Source of the DNA: Cryptomeria japonica
Lineage: Eukaryota; Streptophyta; Pinopsida; Cupressales; Cupressaceae
DNA length: 64,000 nt
Direction: 5' to 3'
Assembly (NCBI RefSeq): GCF_030272615.1
Contig: NC_081414.1
Coordinates: 910,665,009-910,729,008 of the forward strand
This document shows, piece after piece, positions 1 to 12,330 of the stretch; within the stretch, counting starts at the first letter, position 1, and each line of letters begins with the position of its first letter. The position numbers and the translations under genes were made by a program. Below the pieces are notes generated by a model. It searched no databases. It saw nothing but the letters and a program-made list of their open reading frames with translations, and was not told where the DNA came from.

Positions 1-357
1 CATTTGTAGGAAAGTGCAAGTGGATGGGGATTTAAATAAATATTCATTTTTTTAAATGTGTGTGCAACTTGCCTTTTTAGGAAAATTCAAGTGGGTGAAG
101 GATAAAGGGGATTAAATAAATGTTTATTTATTTAAAAGTGCAAGGAGGGATTAATTAAATAAATATGTTTTATTTAATTAATTAATTGTTTAAATTTGGT
201 TAAGTGAATTAAATCAAATAAATTAAAAAAATTATTTAATTAATAGAAGAAGATGGTTAGGGTGAATATTAGTTTAATTAATTGTTGATCAATGGTTAAA
301 TAATCAATTAAACACTAAGTATTTATTTAATTAAGTGGACTGATTTATGTGTCTACA
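1..357 (-). repeat. Partial LTR of a Tat-like Gypsy element, cut by window edge
   Basis: Read on the minus strand this begins TGTAGACACATAAATC at 357 and continues as AT-rich sequence with repeated TTAATTAAAT blocks. It aligns along its whole length with the start of the E4 LTR at 56409 (TGTAGTCACATAAATC) and more loosely with the E1 LTRs at 5499 and 16180. The bases to the right of 357 contain no polypurine tract, so this is the outer (U3) end of a minus-strand 5' LTR or a solo LTR. The rest lies left of the window, so no target duplication can be tested. Confidence 0.8.
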
Positions 358-2755
358 CAAATGATTACATCATACAAGAAAGAGAAGAGAATGAGAAGAA
401 TTCGGTGCTAATGAAAGAGGTAGAACCCATCAAATGAGTCATGAACCAAGCTCTTCAATCCTCAATGATGGTTGGAAATGCCACCCAACCATGTGGTACC
501 CTCAGGTAGACCCTCGTGCTCATGGAGATAGTCATAAAGCCCAAAAAGGAATGCAAGTATACAAGGGTTGTAAGATACTTACACTAGAGCCAAACATGGA
601 GAAAATACTCAACATGATCATATTAACCCAACAAGAGTCATAAAACCACAACAAGACGAAAATGCCAATAATGCATCACTCACATCAAAGAGCAACAATC
701 AAGTAATAAATGGTGCTTGAACAACAATAAGTAAAATACCAAAATAACAAGGAAGAATCCTTTGCTGAAAACAATAAGGGCATGGAGACACCAAGAAGAG
801 AAACACCAAATTTCCATATGACATATATCACAATGAGATAACTAGAAGATCAAGCAACAATAAATCCATAAGGTGTTACTCAACTATTAGGACCTAGATA
901 CTAGAGTGCTAAGTGCAAGGAGTGTCATCATGTGTGCTTGACGGGATGACACCACATGGAAGTAAGTAGTCCTCTCATATGAATGAAGAGACTCGGTCAT
1001 ACCAGATCAACACCCCATGGACAACCAAGTCTTACCAATACATCCTTAGCCTCAAACTAGCACTCAAGGAATACAAGGGGTATGCAATTATCTTTCATTG
1101 ATGTTTTATCCCAACCCAAGTTTAAATTATGATATCACTTGTCTTACTGACACTCTCTATTGAGTTAATTTGGTAGCCACTTTAGGCCATGACCCCCAAT
1201 GAGAGAAACTCCCATGACCCACTCTAGTAGCTATATCTAGGCTCAACTCATTCAAATGAATGAGGAATCAAAATCAAACACTATACCATTATTTACCTTA
1301 CATATGCTTCATAACATCAAATTTCTCTTTTATACAATGTCATCTCAACCATATACAAGTTATACTCAATTGATCATGCTACCAAGAGAACGGATCCACT
1401 TCCACAATGAAATGAAATCACATAAAAAGATACAAATCATTTAATTGAAGATTTCTATAAGCACTCAAGTATTCATAAAAAATTCTCATATCAGAGCTAT
1501 CAATTCATTACACTTGGGAAGGCATGAATCAACCAATATTATTAACCTCAATGAAAATCAACATACTATGATACCCAGACTCAAAATAATGCATAGATAA
1601 ATATGATAATCATCATAAAAACATCTCAAGAGATCATACACACAATGCATAACAATTCCATAACTCAAGGAGCAACCCAAGGGTATCCAAATTATGAATT
1701 CAATCCTGGATCGATCCCAATCGACAAGTACAAGTGGAATTCTCTACGGTATCTCATAGAATCATAATATGACATCATAATTCATCTCACTTAAGGCCAA
1801 TTAGACCCAAAACCCAAAGAAATTTGGAGAAACAACTCAAATAGGACAACGAAGGAGACAAACCCCAAATCAACTCATTGATAGGCAATTGTGTGAATCT
1901 CAGAATAATTGCATAATACTTTTAGAAATTACATGATTATTTTAGAAGATTGTGTAAATAAATTAGAAATTTCATTAATATAAGTTGCAATTGTGTCATC
2001 CTATCAATTGCATAATTTTGGTTGCAGATGTATAATTCTGCCCAAAAAACAACTAGGGCATAAAGTTCACAAAAATAAAATATGTGAGGCCAAATTGGAG
2101 ACCAACCCATTTGATAAATACCTCATAACACCCTAAAAACATAATCACAACACCCACACAATAATCCCAAATAAAATTGGGCATCATTTCCTTGAGAACA
2201 CCCAATTTCTACATCAAATTCAAACACTCATTTGAATATAACAATCAAACACCTAAGGGATCAAAAAACAAGCTCAACATGATCAAGGCTCATCTCATAT
2301 AGCATCATAAACATTAATAGAAGGTCAAATTTAAGAAAAAAGAGGAGATGAAGAGAGCCTACCTCATTTCCCCCAAATTAGAAAAAATGCAAAGATCACC
2401 CAACATACCCAACCAATTCACACACCCTCTGGACAACTTGATGACCTCCAAATTTCTTCTCCAATACAAAAAAATATATCCAATCCCACCCACAAATGGG
2501 TTAAAAATCCCCATTTAAAAATCCAACATGAAGAAGGTTTAGACAGAGGGTAAGAAGAAAAGAAAATGATTGTGTTTTGAAAATGAGCTCCAATACAAAT
2601 TATATGCTCTCTTTGGAGAAGGGGAAGATAAAAATATTTAAAAAGCAAATTAAACTCACAAGCCACTAAACTCCCAAAAGCCCCAAATATATAATCACCC
2701 AAATAACTTTAATTCAAATACATATATGACATAATGCACATTACAATATTAATTT
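358..2755. other. No recognisable gene
   Basis: AT-rich sequence with only short open frames (for example 434-643 and 1256-1444 on plus, 2418-2702 on minus). None shows a motif I recognise. It may be host intergenic DNA or an eroded element. Confidence 0.6.
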
Positions 2756-2774
2756 ACTTCAATGATATAAAGTT
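2756..2774. repeat. LINE target-site duplication, left copy
   Basis: ACTTCAATGATATAAAGTT, matching 3221-3239 at 18 of 19 positions. Confidence 0.75.
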
Positions 2775-3220
2775 TTTGATTAAGCAAAAATAGGTTTTGA
2801 GGGGACCCGAAACCCCTTACATCACAGATTTAAAGATAAAGCATTAAAGAAACATAAGAGAGCCTAGGACTTAGAAACAACACTGGATGCAAACCAAGAG
2901 CAAAAAATCCAATAGCCATCGAAAGACTAGCAAAAGGCTAGCGAGATGCTGGCAAAAATAGCATTACAGACCAACTACTTCAAAATATCTAAAGCATGGG
3001 AGGCCTCCTTCTCAAGTAGTAGCATAGCCTTGGAAGCTTCCTTACGGTCCATCGGGTCCTATGGAAGAGACTCTTCAATCGGTTTAGTGCTCTACCTAGT
3101 TCTCCTAGTGGTGTGAGGAGTCAACTTTGAGCTCGAGGCCCGAACATCATTTTCTAGATCCACAACATTTTTCTCATTATGAATACTCTCCAGCCTAGAA
3201 ACCAAAGAATTCCACTAGAA
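2775..3220 (-). mobile_element. 5'-truncated LINE (non-LTR retrotransposon) fragment
   Basis: A 446-bp insertion flanked by a 19-bp direct repeat with one mismatch, the usual signature of target-primed reverse transcription. On the minus strand the 3' part contains GGGTTTCGGGTCCCCTCAAAACC followed by TTTTTGCTTAATC, a tail of the kind I associate with plant L1-like LINEs (from memory, not searched). An open frame on the minus strand ends at a stop near 2973 with the residues KEASHALDILK and may be the C-terminus of ORF2. No reverse-transcriptase motif is present, as expected for strong 5' truncation. There is no long poly(A) at the 3' end. The family assignment is inferred; the insertion itself is well supported by the duplication. 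Confidence 0.65.
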
Positions 3221-3239
3221 ACTTCAGTGATATAAAGTT
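3221..3239. repeat. LINE target-site duplication, right copy
   Basis: ACTTCAGTGATATAAAGTT, paired with 2756-2774. Confidence 0.75.
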
Positions 3240-5493
3240 ACCATTAATGCATGTGATAAATGATGACATATCTCAACTAACTAACTATGCACAAACAATC
3301 ATTATGGGACAACTCAACATGACGATTGGGTTTTTTGAAAGCTACCAATTATGATAGTTGGGTACAAAATAATAAAATAATAAAATCAAGGGAACCATCC
3401 TTATTAAGGGAAAACAATTTTGGCTCAAGGTATTTGTCTAGTGTATTATCTCTTGTAACCAATGTTGGGGATGTGGGCACGCTCAAACCTATAGAGTTAG
3501 GTGGATTCAATGCTTTGTACCTGTAGTCATTGAATTCACATGTCAAGTGTACCTGATCAAATTAACTCAAATGGTTGAAGGGGAATTAGCATCGTATGCA
3601 TTCTCATAAACTCGAATGGTACAATATCATTTCTTTCGCATATAATTATCAATTAAACTTCATAATAATAATTTTATCTAATTAACTGAATTAAACAACA
3701 TCGTTAGTAACATGATATCTCATCAAGTCAAAATAACATAAAATATTATTCATTACTTTTAGTCAATAGATCTTGTTAATATCACTTATATCATTCTAAT
3801 CATTAATCAGATCAGCATTTATATCCACATCTGGTGCAGTCATAGTTAAGAGGGACCTTGAGGAGATCAATCTGGACCATGCAGCAGGAGTAAACACAAT
3901 GGAAACAAGACAAGATGATGGGGGCAATGCAAAACTGATTGAATTATATCATGAAAACTAATTACAATTTGTCAGCAACATGCAGGCTACAAGATTCGGC
4001 TCACTGGCTCGAATACATACATGCTCTTTTACAGTATCGGTTAGCTCTGAACCTCTTAATCTCAAGATAGATCTTCTATGTTCTAAAAAAACTCCATTCT
4101 AGAAGCTAAATGACATTGATTTATATGATTTATAGGGATTCACGTCGACCCAAGAAGAATCAAATGTTGATAAACAAAATGAAACGTGTAAACCACTCGA
4201 TCGACCTTCGCCAATGAGAATCCTCCAAAAAATCCAAAGGATGAAGTGCAGACAAAAGGGAAGTTTGGCCACATGCCTAGGAACATTGGAAACAATGAAT
4301 TGAAGCTCTGCAAAATATGGAAGGATCAACAAGATTCGCCAAAGCCACAATAGATCCAAGCAGTTTCGGTGTTCTAAGTCAGAAATTGTCTCAAAATATG
4401 GAATCAATAACTTGCCGAAAAAAGATCCAAATGTCTCACGGACCAAGAATAAGGTTGATGATTATGTCCTTGATCAAAATCCAACTCTACAAGATCCAGT
4501 GAGCCAATGCAAGAAAATTGCAAAAAGAAATGTTGAAACTACAAAACAGGAAACAAACTGAAAAGAAATGTTTTTGGTTGATGCAAGATTGCCAAGAACC
4601 AGGGATGCTCTTGCATAAACATATCTCATATGGTAATTCTGAATCACAACATTATTTTATCTCAATCAATAAATATAATAGGTCTAGATTATGTCGTATC
4701 AACAATCCAATGAGTCAAGTACCCAAATCAATCATGCAATGGTTCTCACAACCAAGCACAAGAAGAAAGCACACATCTCATTGCAACAATATAATAAAAT
4801 TTTCATGAAGAAATCCAACACATCACCAATCTAGAATGATCATGAATTGAGCATAAGATAAACATTCAAGATCACATACACTATAGCAATGAAGAATCCA
4901 AAGCAAGATCAAACACCACAAAAAGATCTAAATCCAAACTATAAGAGATACAATCCATGAATAAAATCCAAGTCCACATAACGAAGTATACAATGCACAA
5001 AAGAAGACACCAAAGGGGCATTACACTTACTATGTATGATGATAGAGGCAATCCCTTGATTATATACATAATTTCAAAGCAACATGTTCAGATAAATCTT
5101 TTGATGAGTAATTACTTACAAAATTATTTCTATGAATCTTGAGAAATTACACTTGGTTGATTTTATTCTTTACCCCATGCTTAGAACTATTGTTTAATTT
5201 AGGGATTTAGAAAATGCTTTCATGGATCACTTTTAACTAGTATTAGGTTTTTTCTAAATTAGCACAATGTAACAAGGTCACAATAAAATAATATTAGATA
5301 TGCTAAAACCTAAAAAATGAAAACAAAGGTACATATTTATCAATAATATTTTACGCATCGTCTTAAAAAAATCGTAATACTTACAATTCATTTTTTAAAT
5401 TATGTGTTGGTGTAGTTTTATATGAGCTAAAAAATGTTAGACAAAAATATATTACACTATAGAATCTCTATCATTCATTCTCATCCCCATATG
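3240..5493. other. No recognisable gene
   Basis: AT-rich sequence with short frames on both strands (for example 4099-4446 minus and 4518-4808 plus). I see no conserved motif. It continues at 17696 on the other side of E1, since the E1 target duplication joins the two. Confidence 0.6.
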
Positions 5494-5498
5494 TTTTC
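5494..5498. repeat. E1 target-site duplication, left (TTTTC)
   Basis: TTTTC directly before the 5' LTR; an identical TTTTC follows the 3' LTR at 17691. Confidence 0.9.
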
Positions 5499-6937
5499 TG
5501 TAGACACCTAAAAGTTGCACAACAAATTAAGTGAATTTTATTCATTTAATAATCCTTAATACTTCCAATTAATTAAATTAAAATTTAATTAATATCTTAT
5601 ATTCTTCCATTTTGTACCATTAATCAAATTAAAGATTTGATTAATATATCCCTTTTTCTATCTAAGCCATTTTTAATTAAATTCACATTTAATTAAATCC
5701 CCCCTCTAAGCCATTTTTAATTAAATTTACATTTAATTAAAATCCCCCTTCTAGCCCATTTAATTAAATTTACTTTTCATTAAAACCACGCACTTGCAAA
5801 ATTAAAATCACATTTAAATAAATCAATATTTATTTAAATCCTACATCTCCCACTTGTCTCCTAAACCTCTTCTAGAGCCTTCTATATTCTTCTAATCCTA
5901 TCTTAATTAGCCTAATCCTTCTCTTAAATATTTTCACATTCCTTAAGAGAAGTCACTTCTCAAAAATGCCTCAAAGTCTTTGAAATGCATTAAAGGCTTT
6001 ATGTCCTCAACAAGTTAACCTTCAAAGTCTTCCTAACCATTAATGGTTAAATCAACCCTTCCCACATGGTTAGAGACTTTCTCTTTAACTTAACCCTCAT
6101 CTAACCCAAGGGTCTCATCAAGCACTTATGGCTTTGACCCTAGTTATCTTATTAACCCTTGCACAAGAGTTCACCCCTTGGGTAAAAGCTTTATCCAATG
6201 GATAACTCTAACCTAACCTTAACCCTTACCTCCTAAGGTAACCTTCATGTATTCTCAGACATTTAATGTCTCTTACATCTCCTCTCAAGCAACCTCTTAT
6301 TGACAATTGTCACCATTTCATTGGTGAAAATTGTAAACATGGATTGATAACTTTCAATCCTAGCCCTTGTTGAGATTATTCAATCTCAACCCTCCATTTC
6401 CCTATTTTCCCTATAAATAGAGCTCTCATTCTTTATTTTCCATATATCAAGTCTTTTGTGCATCAAACTTATAGTCTCATTTCATCAAGCATTGTTAAAC
6501 TCTCTTTAATAATAGTAATTAGATCATTTAGTTTTACATATCATGTTATCAATATCATGCTAGCTTCATCTATATGCTAGTTTAATATCATTTTAATACC
6601 ATTTTCATGCTAGTTTTAGCTTCATATCAATAGCTTGCATCATATCATTATCTAGTTTCATATCTAGATCATTCACTAGGATCATAGTTGTATCCATTTT
6701 GATCTTAGAATCATCACATATCCCTCATTCTTTTGGTTGTCATACTATAGGTCAAGTGCTCTTCCAAGTTGAGAGCCACCTTGATTTGATGGATCCTTGG
6801 AGATAGAGAACAATGAGACGGGCTTAAGATCTTTACTTCATTTGTTATCCTAATGATTTTGATCTCTAACATAATGTCTCATTGGTGTGTTTATGTTGTT
6901 TGCCTTTCTCATGCAGGCACCACAATCTGAGCACACA
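5499..6937 (+). repeat. E1 5' LTR
   Basis: 1,439 bp, TG...CA. Close to 16180-17690 throughout. It lacks an 83-bp block that the 3' LTR keeps at 16529-16611; the block is bounded by the 8-bp direct repeat AATCCTAC, and one copy remains here at 5837-5844, so this copy suffered the deletion. Confidence 0.93.
6411..6420 (+). promoter_or_regulatory. TATA box in E1 5' LTR
   Basis: CTATAAATAG, conserved at 17178-17187 in the 3' LTR and at 57340-57349 in E4. It marks the probable U3/R boundary a few tens of bases downstream. Confidence 0.75.
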
Positions 6938-6941
6938 TTTC

Positions 6942-6966
6942 TAGCGCCCACTGTGGGGCTCAAACC
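6942..6966 (+). other. E1 primer-binding site, tRNA-Lys type
   Basis: TAGCGCCCACTGTGGGGC begins four bases after the LTR and continues CTCAAACC. It matches the complement of the plant tRNA-Lys(CUU) 3' end (TGGCGCCCACCGTGGGGC...) apart from three transitions. Two of these lie at former CpG sites. The tRNA comparison is from memory. Confidence 0.7.
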
Positions 6967-7037
6967 CCATTTTCTTAGACATTTTTTATTTATTTTCCCA
7001 CAGGATTCACACCTACAGATTTCAAACACGGAATAGC

Positions 7038-7330
7038 ACATATGACAGTTCTTTTCGCGCATACGACAGTTCGCACATACAACAGATTTAACAGCGCATA
7101 CAACCTTTGTTATCGCACATTTAACTTTCTTTATTGCACATTTAACTATTTTTGTAGCACATTTAACTATTTTTGTAGCGCATTTAACTATTTTTCTTGC
7201 ACATTCAACTATTCTTATTGCATATTTAATTATTTATGAAGTGCATACAACTGTTTCTATAGCGCATACAACTATTTTTATTGCATATACAACTATTTCT
7301 ATTGCACATATGATCTTTGTTTTTGCGCAT
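7038..7330 (+). repeat. Short tandem leader repeats (GCGCAT/GCACAT ... AACTATTT)
   Basis: About a dozen imperfect units of roughly 20-25 bp, with cores like TAGCGCATTTAACTATTTTT, starting about 70 bp after the PBS. The open frames here (7042-7239, 7241-7438) are repeat translations, not proteins. E4 has an analogous array at 57949-58200 with a different unit. Confidence 0.8.
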
Positions 7331-8619
7331 ATAAAACAGAGGCAAAACGTTGTAATCCAGTTTTCAAAAATTAGGCTTGTAGAAGCTCACCAGAGGTTTT
7401 TTTGGATTTTGCTAACTTCTTTCTTTGCAGATTGCTAATGGTTTGCTTGCAGACTTGAAGGAGTTAGGATAGGATTTAGTAGCTTCTTTTCTAGCTTTTA
7501 AGTTGGTTAAAAGGAACTCATCTTCCTATTGGTATAAAAAGAACTTCAGACCTCAATTTTGGGTTTAAAATGAACTAAAACTTTCCTTTGGGCTTAAAAA
7601 GAACTTCATTGCAAGGTAAAAAGAACAACAAAATCACACTTTTACTTTCTTGCAAGTTAGGATTCACACTTCAGATTTGGGCTTAAAAAGAATCAACAAA
7701 TTTTTAATTTCTTGCAAAGAATTAAAAAGAACAATCAACTTTATTATCGCAAGTTAAAAAGAACAAGCCACAAATTGTCAATTTACCAAGCAATTTACTT
7801 TTAAGTAAAACATGCTTTCATTTTGTTGACCAAGATTTCAGTTTCCTAGTTAGACAACAAATTTCTTTGTGGGATAAAAAGAACACCATGTTTGTTGGAG
7901 CAACATCTCCAAAATAGGCCTTAGTCAATAATTGCTTTGAAAAGATTAAAAAGAACTTTTTTTTCTTTGTCTTAAGTGGTAGGTATATGCTCTCCCCTTA
8001 ATCGGGTGATCAAAAAGCCAAATCCACTTTTTCATTGCTTTATTTACTTTCAAGCATTAAATACTTTAGAGGGCATGCCTTCCTGAAGCCTCGAAAGGGC
8101 TAGTGTGAAGGGTACGAACCAAGTGGGGAATGGCTTTATCACCAAGTTTATCAACCCACTATAATCAAATGTGGAGACTGATGAAAATCTCCTCCAATGG
8201 AAGTGTGTATTTGATAGCTTTCCCCTAGTATCCTTGTGATGTGAAAAGCCTTTGTTCTAAAGGTTGGGAAGCCTCTTAATTGAGTTTTTCATTTGTCACA
8301 CTGAATGGAATCCTTACTATGAACCTTAGCATTAGAATCTTTGAACTAAGTCAGTTGCCATACAATATCATAGTGCAAGGGTGGGGAATAATCCACCCCC
8401 AATATCACTCACCATATATCTCCCAAGAAAACTACTCAACTGTAAAGCAATTCAATTTGGGTTGATTTCTGGCAAAAGGCAAAAAAGTGGGCACCCTCTA
8501 GGGGGTGACAAGGTTGTTTGAGCTGACGAAGTATCGAGACTACTGGGCTATGATATTGTTAATGACCTTTGAATAAAGACTATATCTGATGTGTCTTTTT
8601 GTTTTAAATCAAACCAATG

Positions 8620-8624
8620 ATAAT
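8620..8624. repeat. Solo LTR target duplication, left (ATAAT)
   Basis: ATAAT against ATAAC at 9547-9551, four of five bases; the difference is a transition. Confidence 0.55.
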
Positions 8625-9546
8625 TGTTAGGTCTTGGAGACAACTAAGAGGGGGGTGAATCAATTGTCTAATAAATTCAAACCAAAATCAGCTTAACCAA
8701 CCTTAATGTTTAATATCAGTAAACCAAACTTTATGCCGGTAGATAATTTATCAGTTAATTGCAGTACTAGTAAAGATTAATGCATAAAATAGAAAGACAA
8801 TAACATCCACAACACATAACACCAATATTTGTACGTGGAAACCCTGTAAGGGGAAAAACCATGGTAGGAAACCTTACCCACAATCAGATGATACTACTAC
8901 ATATAGTATATGTGTACAATAGGGGGTCTGCACATGCAGAAAGGCCAAGCGCCTAGAGCTCACTGCTCAATCACAAATGGGAGTCACACTGACTACAATT
9001 GGATGGTTAAATCTAATAATAATGTACTGCTTAAAATAGCATCTCCATATGCTGGATTCAGTATCGATTTAGCTCTGATATGCCTTCTTCAAACCTTCCT
9101 TCAATCTTGAATGATGTCTACGTGTATAACTCTGGTGATATTCGCATATATTGAATTACAATCCTTTCCTCATTCACATATTAATCTCACAAATAAATAA
9201 ATCATAATTCATCTCCATAATGTGTCGTGTTGATCTGGAATAGATAAGCCTGTCGGTGCTTATCCTGGACCTATTTGTCAATAATAGCAAATATGCAAAC
9301 TCAAAAATACCAATGAACAAATCTCCAAGACAAAGTTTCCAAATGATGTCTTGAACATAACCAAGTATTTTGCATGTGATTCTAAGTGTCGGTGAACAAT
9401 ATATCCTGTCGGTGAACCAAATATCGATGACTGTGCATAAGTTGCCGGTGAACATAGCCAATTCTCCAAGTGCCAATAGGTTGACCAGTGTTGATAAGTG
9501 TTGACATCAATGACAAAACCATATCAACATATCTAAAATACCAACA
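8625..9546 (-). mobile_element. Solo Copia LTR inserted in the E1 leader
   Basis: 922 bp with TG...CA ends on the element strand (TGTTGGTATTTTAG at 9546; CCAAGACCTAACA at 8625). It carries the two motifs seen in the other Copia LTRs of this window: TTGTCATTGATGTCAA near the U3 end (9501-9517) and GATTCACCCCCCTCTTAG near the 3' end (8648-8665). No internal region or second LTR is present, so an inserted element was probably reduced by LTR-LTR recombination. It is younger than E1. The short frames inside it are not considered genes. Confidence 0.8.
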
Positions 9547-9551
9547 ATAAC
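9547..9551. repeat. Solo LTR target duplication, right (ATAAC)
   Basis: Imperfect partner of 8620-8624. Confidence 0.55.
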
Positions 9552-10055
9552 ATCAAGGATTTGAAAACGTCCTCACAAAACATACACTCAATGTTTAGCA
9601 TAGGGATGGCCATTGTTTTCATGTGTTCTATGTCTTCTTGTCATAAACATTAAAACATCTTACAAGTTACAAATCAACCAATACAAAAATTAAATTCAAA
9701 ACAAACAACAAAGAGAAAATCTTAGAGAGAAGAGAATTTCCAAATCCAACTAGGCACTTTTAGAAAAGGGTATCAAATGTTCAACTATCTTGAGATCAAA
9801 TTTCATCCAACAAAATTCAGGAGTATCAAAAATAGTGATCAAAGGTTCCACCATCCAACAAATCCTATCAAAACAATACCTTGTTAGGTTCTCAAGTTGT
9901 CAAATTAAGTTTCTACATCGTGAAGCTTGACTCATATCATTTGGCACACTGTGTCATAAGGGTGAAACAAACTAAACCTTTACTTGACAAGTAAACTTGA
10001 GTTTCCAAAACGAAGTATCCATATCCAACATCAACATCAATATTGATCATTTTGT

Positions 10056-10433
10056 ATGACCACTCCCCACATTTTGAGAAGAAGTCTTCATCAAAAGACT
10101 AATTTGAAGAAGAGACAACCTAGTTCTAAGGCACTTATCAAGAGGAGTAAATTTCTCTATATCAATTGTCAACTCTTTACATTACATCGCGCATTCTTGC
10201 GTCATATGCAGTTTTATATCTAAGTAAAAACCAACGAATTTGACAAAGAACCTTTGAGAAGTAGGGCTTATGTTCAAAAAGTAGCATTCAACCAACGCCT
10301 TAATAGGGGAGGAAAGATTAATCCTTCCTTGTTTCCAAAGTTTCTTATCACTTACAACGAAGCTTGGCCTGAGCCACCAACTCCACCAAGAACCCCAATA
10401 GAAGAAGAAGAATTCACTACTATAGAAATATAA
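10056..10433 (+). pseudogene. E1 leader ORF upstream of gag (conserved in E4)
   Basis: A 126-codon frame starting MTTPHILRRSLHQ, with one TAA at 10221-10223 and a TAA end at 10431-10433. It aligns without gaps over most of its length with 59768-60100 in E4 (MTILHILRKKNLHQ). Shared blocks include SKALIKR, HRxFLRHM, NEFD and GGKINP/RGKINP. The N-terminal half is rich in Lys and Arg; the end is Pro- and Glu-rich. The stop of this frame is 62 bp before the gag ATG. I do not recognise a domain. Some Tat-lineage elements (Ogre) carry an extra ORF before gag; whether this is homologous to that ORF is untested. Confidence 0.6.
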
Positions 10434-10495
10434 TAATGCCCATTGTCACTTGATCTCAAAAAAACAAAAACAAGTAATCACAACCAGAATCAAGA

Positions 10496-12318
10496 ATGAC
10501 TCGAAGACTATCCAATTCTTTTGATGAATATGCAAATATGGGAGAAACAGAGATCACCGAAGAGCTTCTCCAAGAATATCAAGAGAATGCGGCTTTCAAA
10601 AAACTCATGGAAAGACTTATAGAAGTGGATAATCAAAAATATCTACTCATGCTAACTAGTAAAGGAGTCAATATTCCTGAGGATTTTGACACGGAAGACT
10701 TAAGGAATACGGATGAGAGAATTTCATGAACAAGGGTGAGAAACTATGCTTACAATAAAGAACAACTGAGAGAAGAGGAAACATGTGATCTAGAAAACAT
10801 ATGCAACCGAGATCGCAGCCATGAACAAGATAACAGTCACGAACAAGACAATACCACAATCAGGAAAATATTAATGAATGGGGGGAACTCCCCATCAAAG
10901 GACAAATGCACCCCTAGGTGTTCTTACACAACAACTTCAAACACTTCAAAGAAAAATGCAGGACATGCAAAAAGGAACCATGATACAATACTCATTAGAC
11001 GACGTTTGTCCTTATCCTTTTGATAGGAGATTGAACATGGTATATTTTCCCCAAAATTTAGATATACCAAAGTATGACAAATACGATGGTAAGAGTGATC
11101 CCCATGATCGCGTTTGGGAATTTTGTACTATTAACTTGGATTTTTCTCACAACAACACATACTTAATGAGACTATTCCCAAGAAGTTTGGGAGGGAAAAC
11201 AATGGAGTGGTTGTCAAAACTCACATCTTCCATCAGATCATTTGATGACTTGGTGAATAAATTCATAACACAATACTCCTATAATATCCAACACGCAATC
11301 ACCATGCTTTATGTATGAAATACAAAACAAAAGAACAATGAAACATTCATGGTGTTTCTACAACGATGGAGGCGCATGGTCTCAAGGTACCCACGAGATG
11401 TGCCTAAAAAGGAAAATATGGAAATCTTCATAAACAATCTGAATAGTAAAATAAGTTATCATCTCAAACTACAATGTATACCATCTTTTGAAAAATTAAT
11501 AGAAAATGGTATCCAAGTAGAGGAAGCTTCCATCAAGAAAGGAAACTTGAAGTTCTTTAAGGAAGGTGTTAATTCGTCAAACAATAACACCTTTAACAAT
11601 CAAAAAAATAACAACAACTCAGACAAATCCAGATTTTGGACAAGAAACAAAAACATTGTTAATGATGGGGTAATCAATGCCAACAATGTAAATTCTAAAC
11701 AACCTGTGTTGACTTTATTAGGAAACCCACCATCCAATAATGATCAAATAAGTTCCAATCAAGGCACTAGCACTTATCAATGAAATACCAACCAATGAGC
11801 TTCAACGTCAAACAACAACAACAATCACCAAGGCAACAACAACAACCTAGTGAACAAAACAAATCAAAGAGGCAACACTAATACTTTCCCATATTGACGA
11901 ATACACACACCATTAGGACAAACCTTGGAATCAACATTTTGGGAGCTATTGGCAAATTAGATCATTACATTGCCAACAACAAGCAACTTTGAACCCCAAG
12001 TCAAACTGCCATGGTGGAATGACTCACATTATTGTGATTATCATAGAAACAAGGGGCATAACACAAATGATTACAAATGATTGCATGAGGTTGAAGAACC
12101 TAGTTCAAGATATGATAGACAAGGGAGATCTAATGGTCGATGGTCATAAAACCAATGGTGACCATGAAGCTTTCAAAAATCCTCTTCCTAATTACGACAA
12201 GGGAGGAGTATCAACATCAAACAACACCAAAGGATCTCATATCAGTCACATATATGAAAACACTATCAATCACATATTGGTCTGTAACAATCAAGTGAAT
12301 GTCATAAAAATCAAATAA
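10496..12318 (+). pseudogene. E1 gag
   Basis: The frame opens at ATG 10496 and is broken by a TGA at 10727, a frameshift before 10878, a TGA at 11316 and further stops. The core retrotransposon Gag region lies at about 11020-11500, with landmarks PKYDKYDGKSDPHD, YLMRLFPRSLGGK and FDDLVNKFITQYS. An Asn-rich stretch follows at 11560-11790. A nucleocapsid-type motif of the C-X2-H-X4-H kind begins at Cys 12033, but its final Cys is changed to Tyr. The same order is found in E4 at 60571. Gag would form the virus-like particle and bind the element RNA; this copy cannot encode an intact one. Confidence 0.85.
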
Positions 12319-12330
12319 AAACAAGAACAT

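Noticed and set aside
434-643. 69-codon plus frame in the left flank
   Set aside because: No motif, no paralogue in the window, and no supporting signal.
2418-2702. Hydrophobic 94-codon minus frame
   Set aside because: No recognised family or conserved neighbour; AT-rich DNA readily gives such frames.
4099-4808. Frames of 96-115 codons on both strands
   Set aside because: Overlapping on opposite strands with no motif; not supportable as genes.
6942-6966. tRNA gene fragments at the primer-binding sites
   Set aside because: Only the 3' end complement is present, directly after an LTR; no D or anticodon arm.
7042-7438. Two open frames rich in FNYF and HTT repeats
   Set aside because: They are translations of the short tandem leader repeats of E1; no start context or conservation in E4.
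10668-10859. Minus-strand frame with Cys-rich sequence over E1 gag
   Set aside because: Shadow of gag on the opposite strand.
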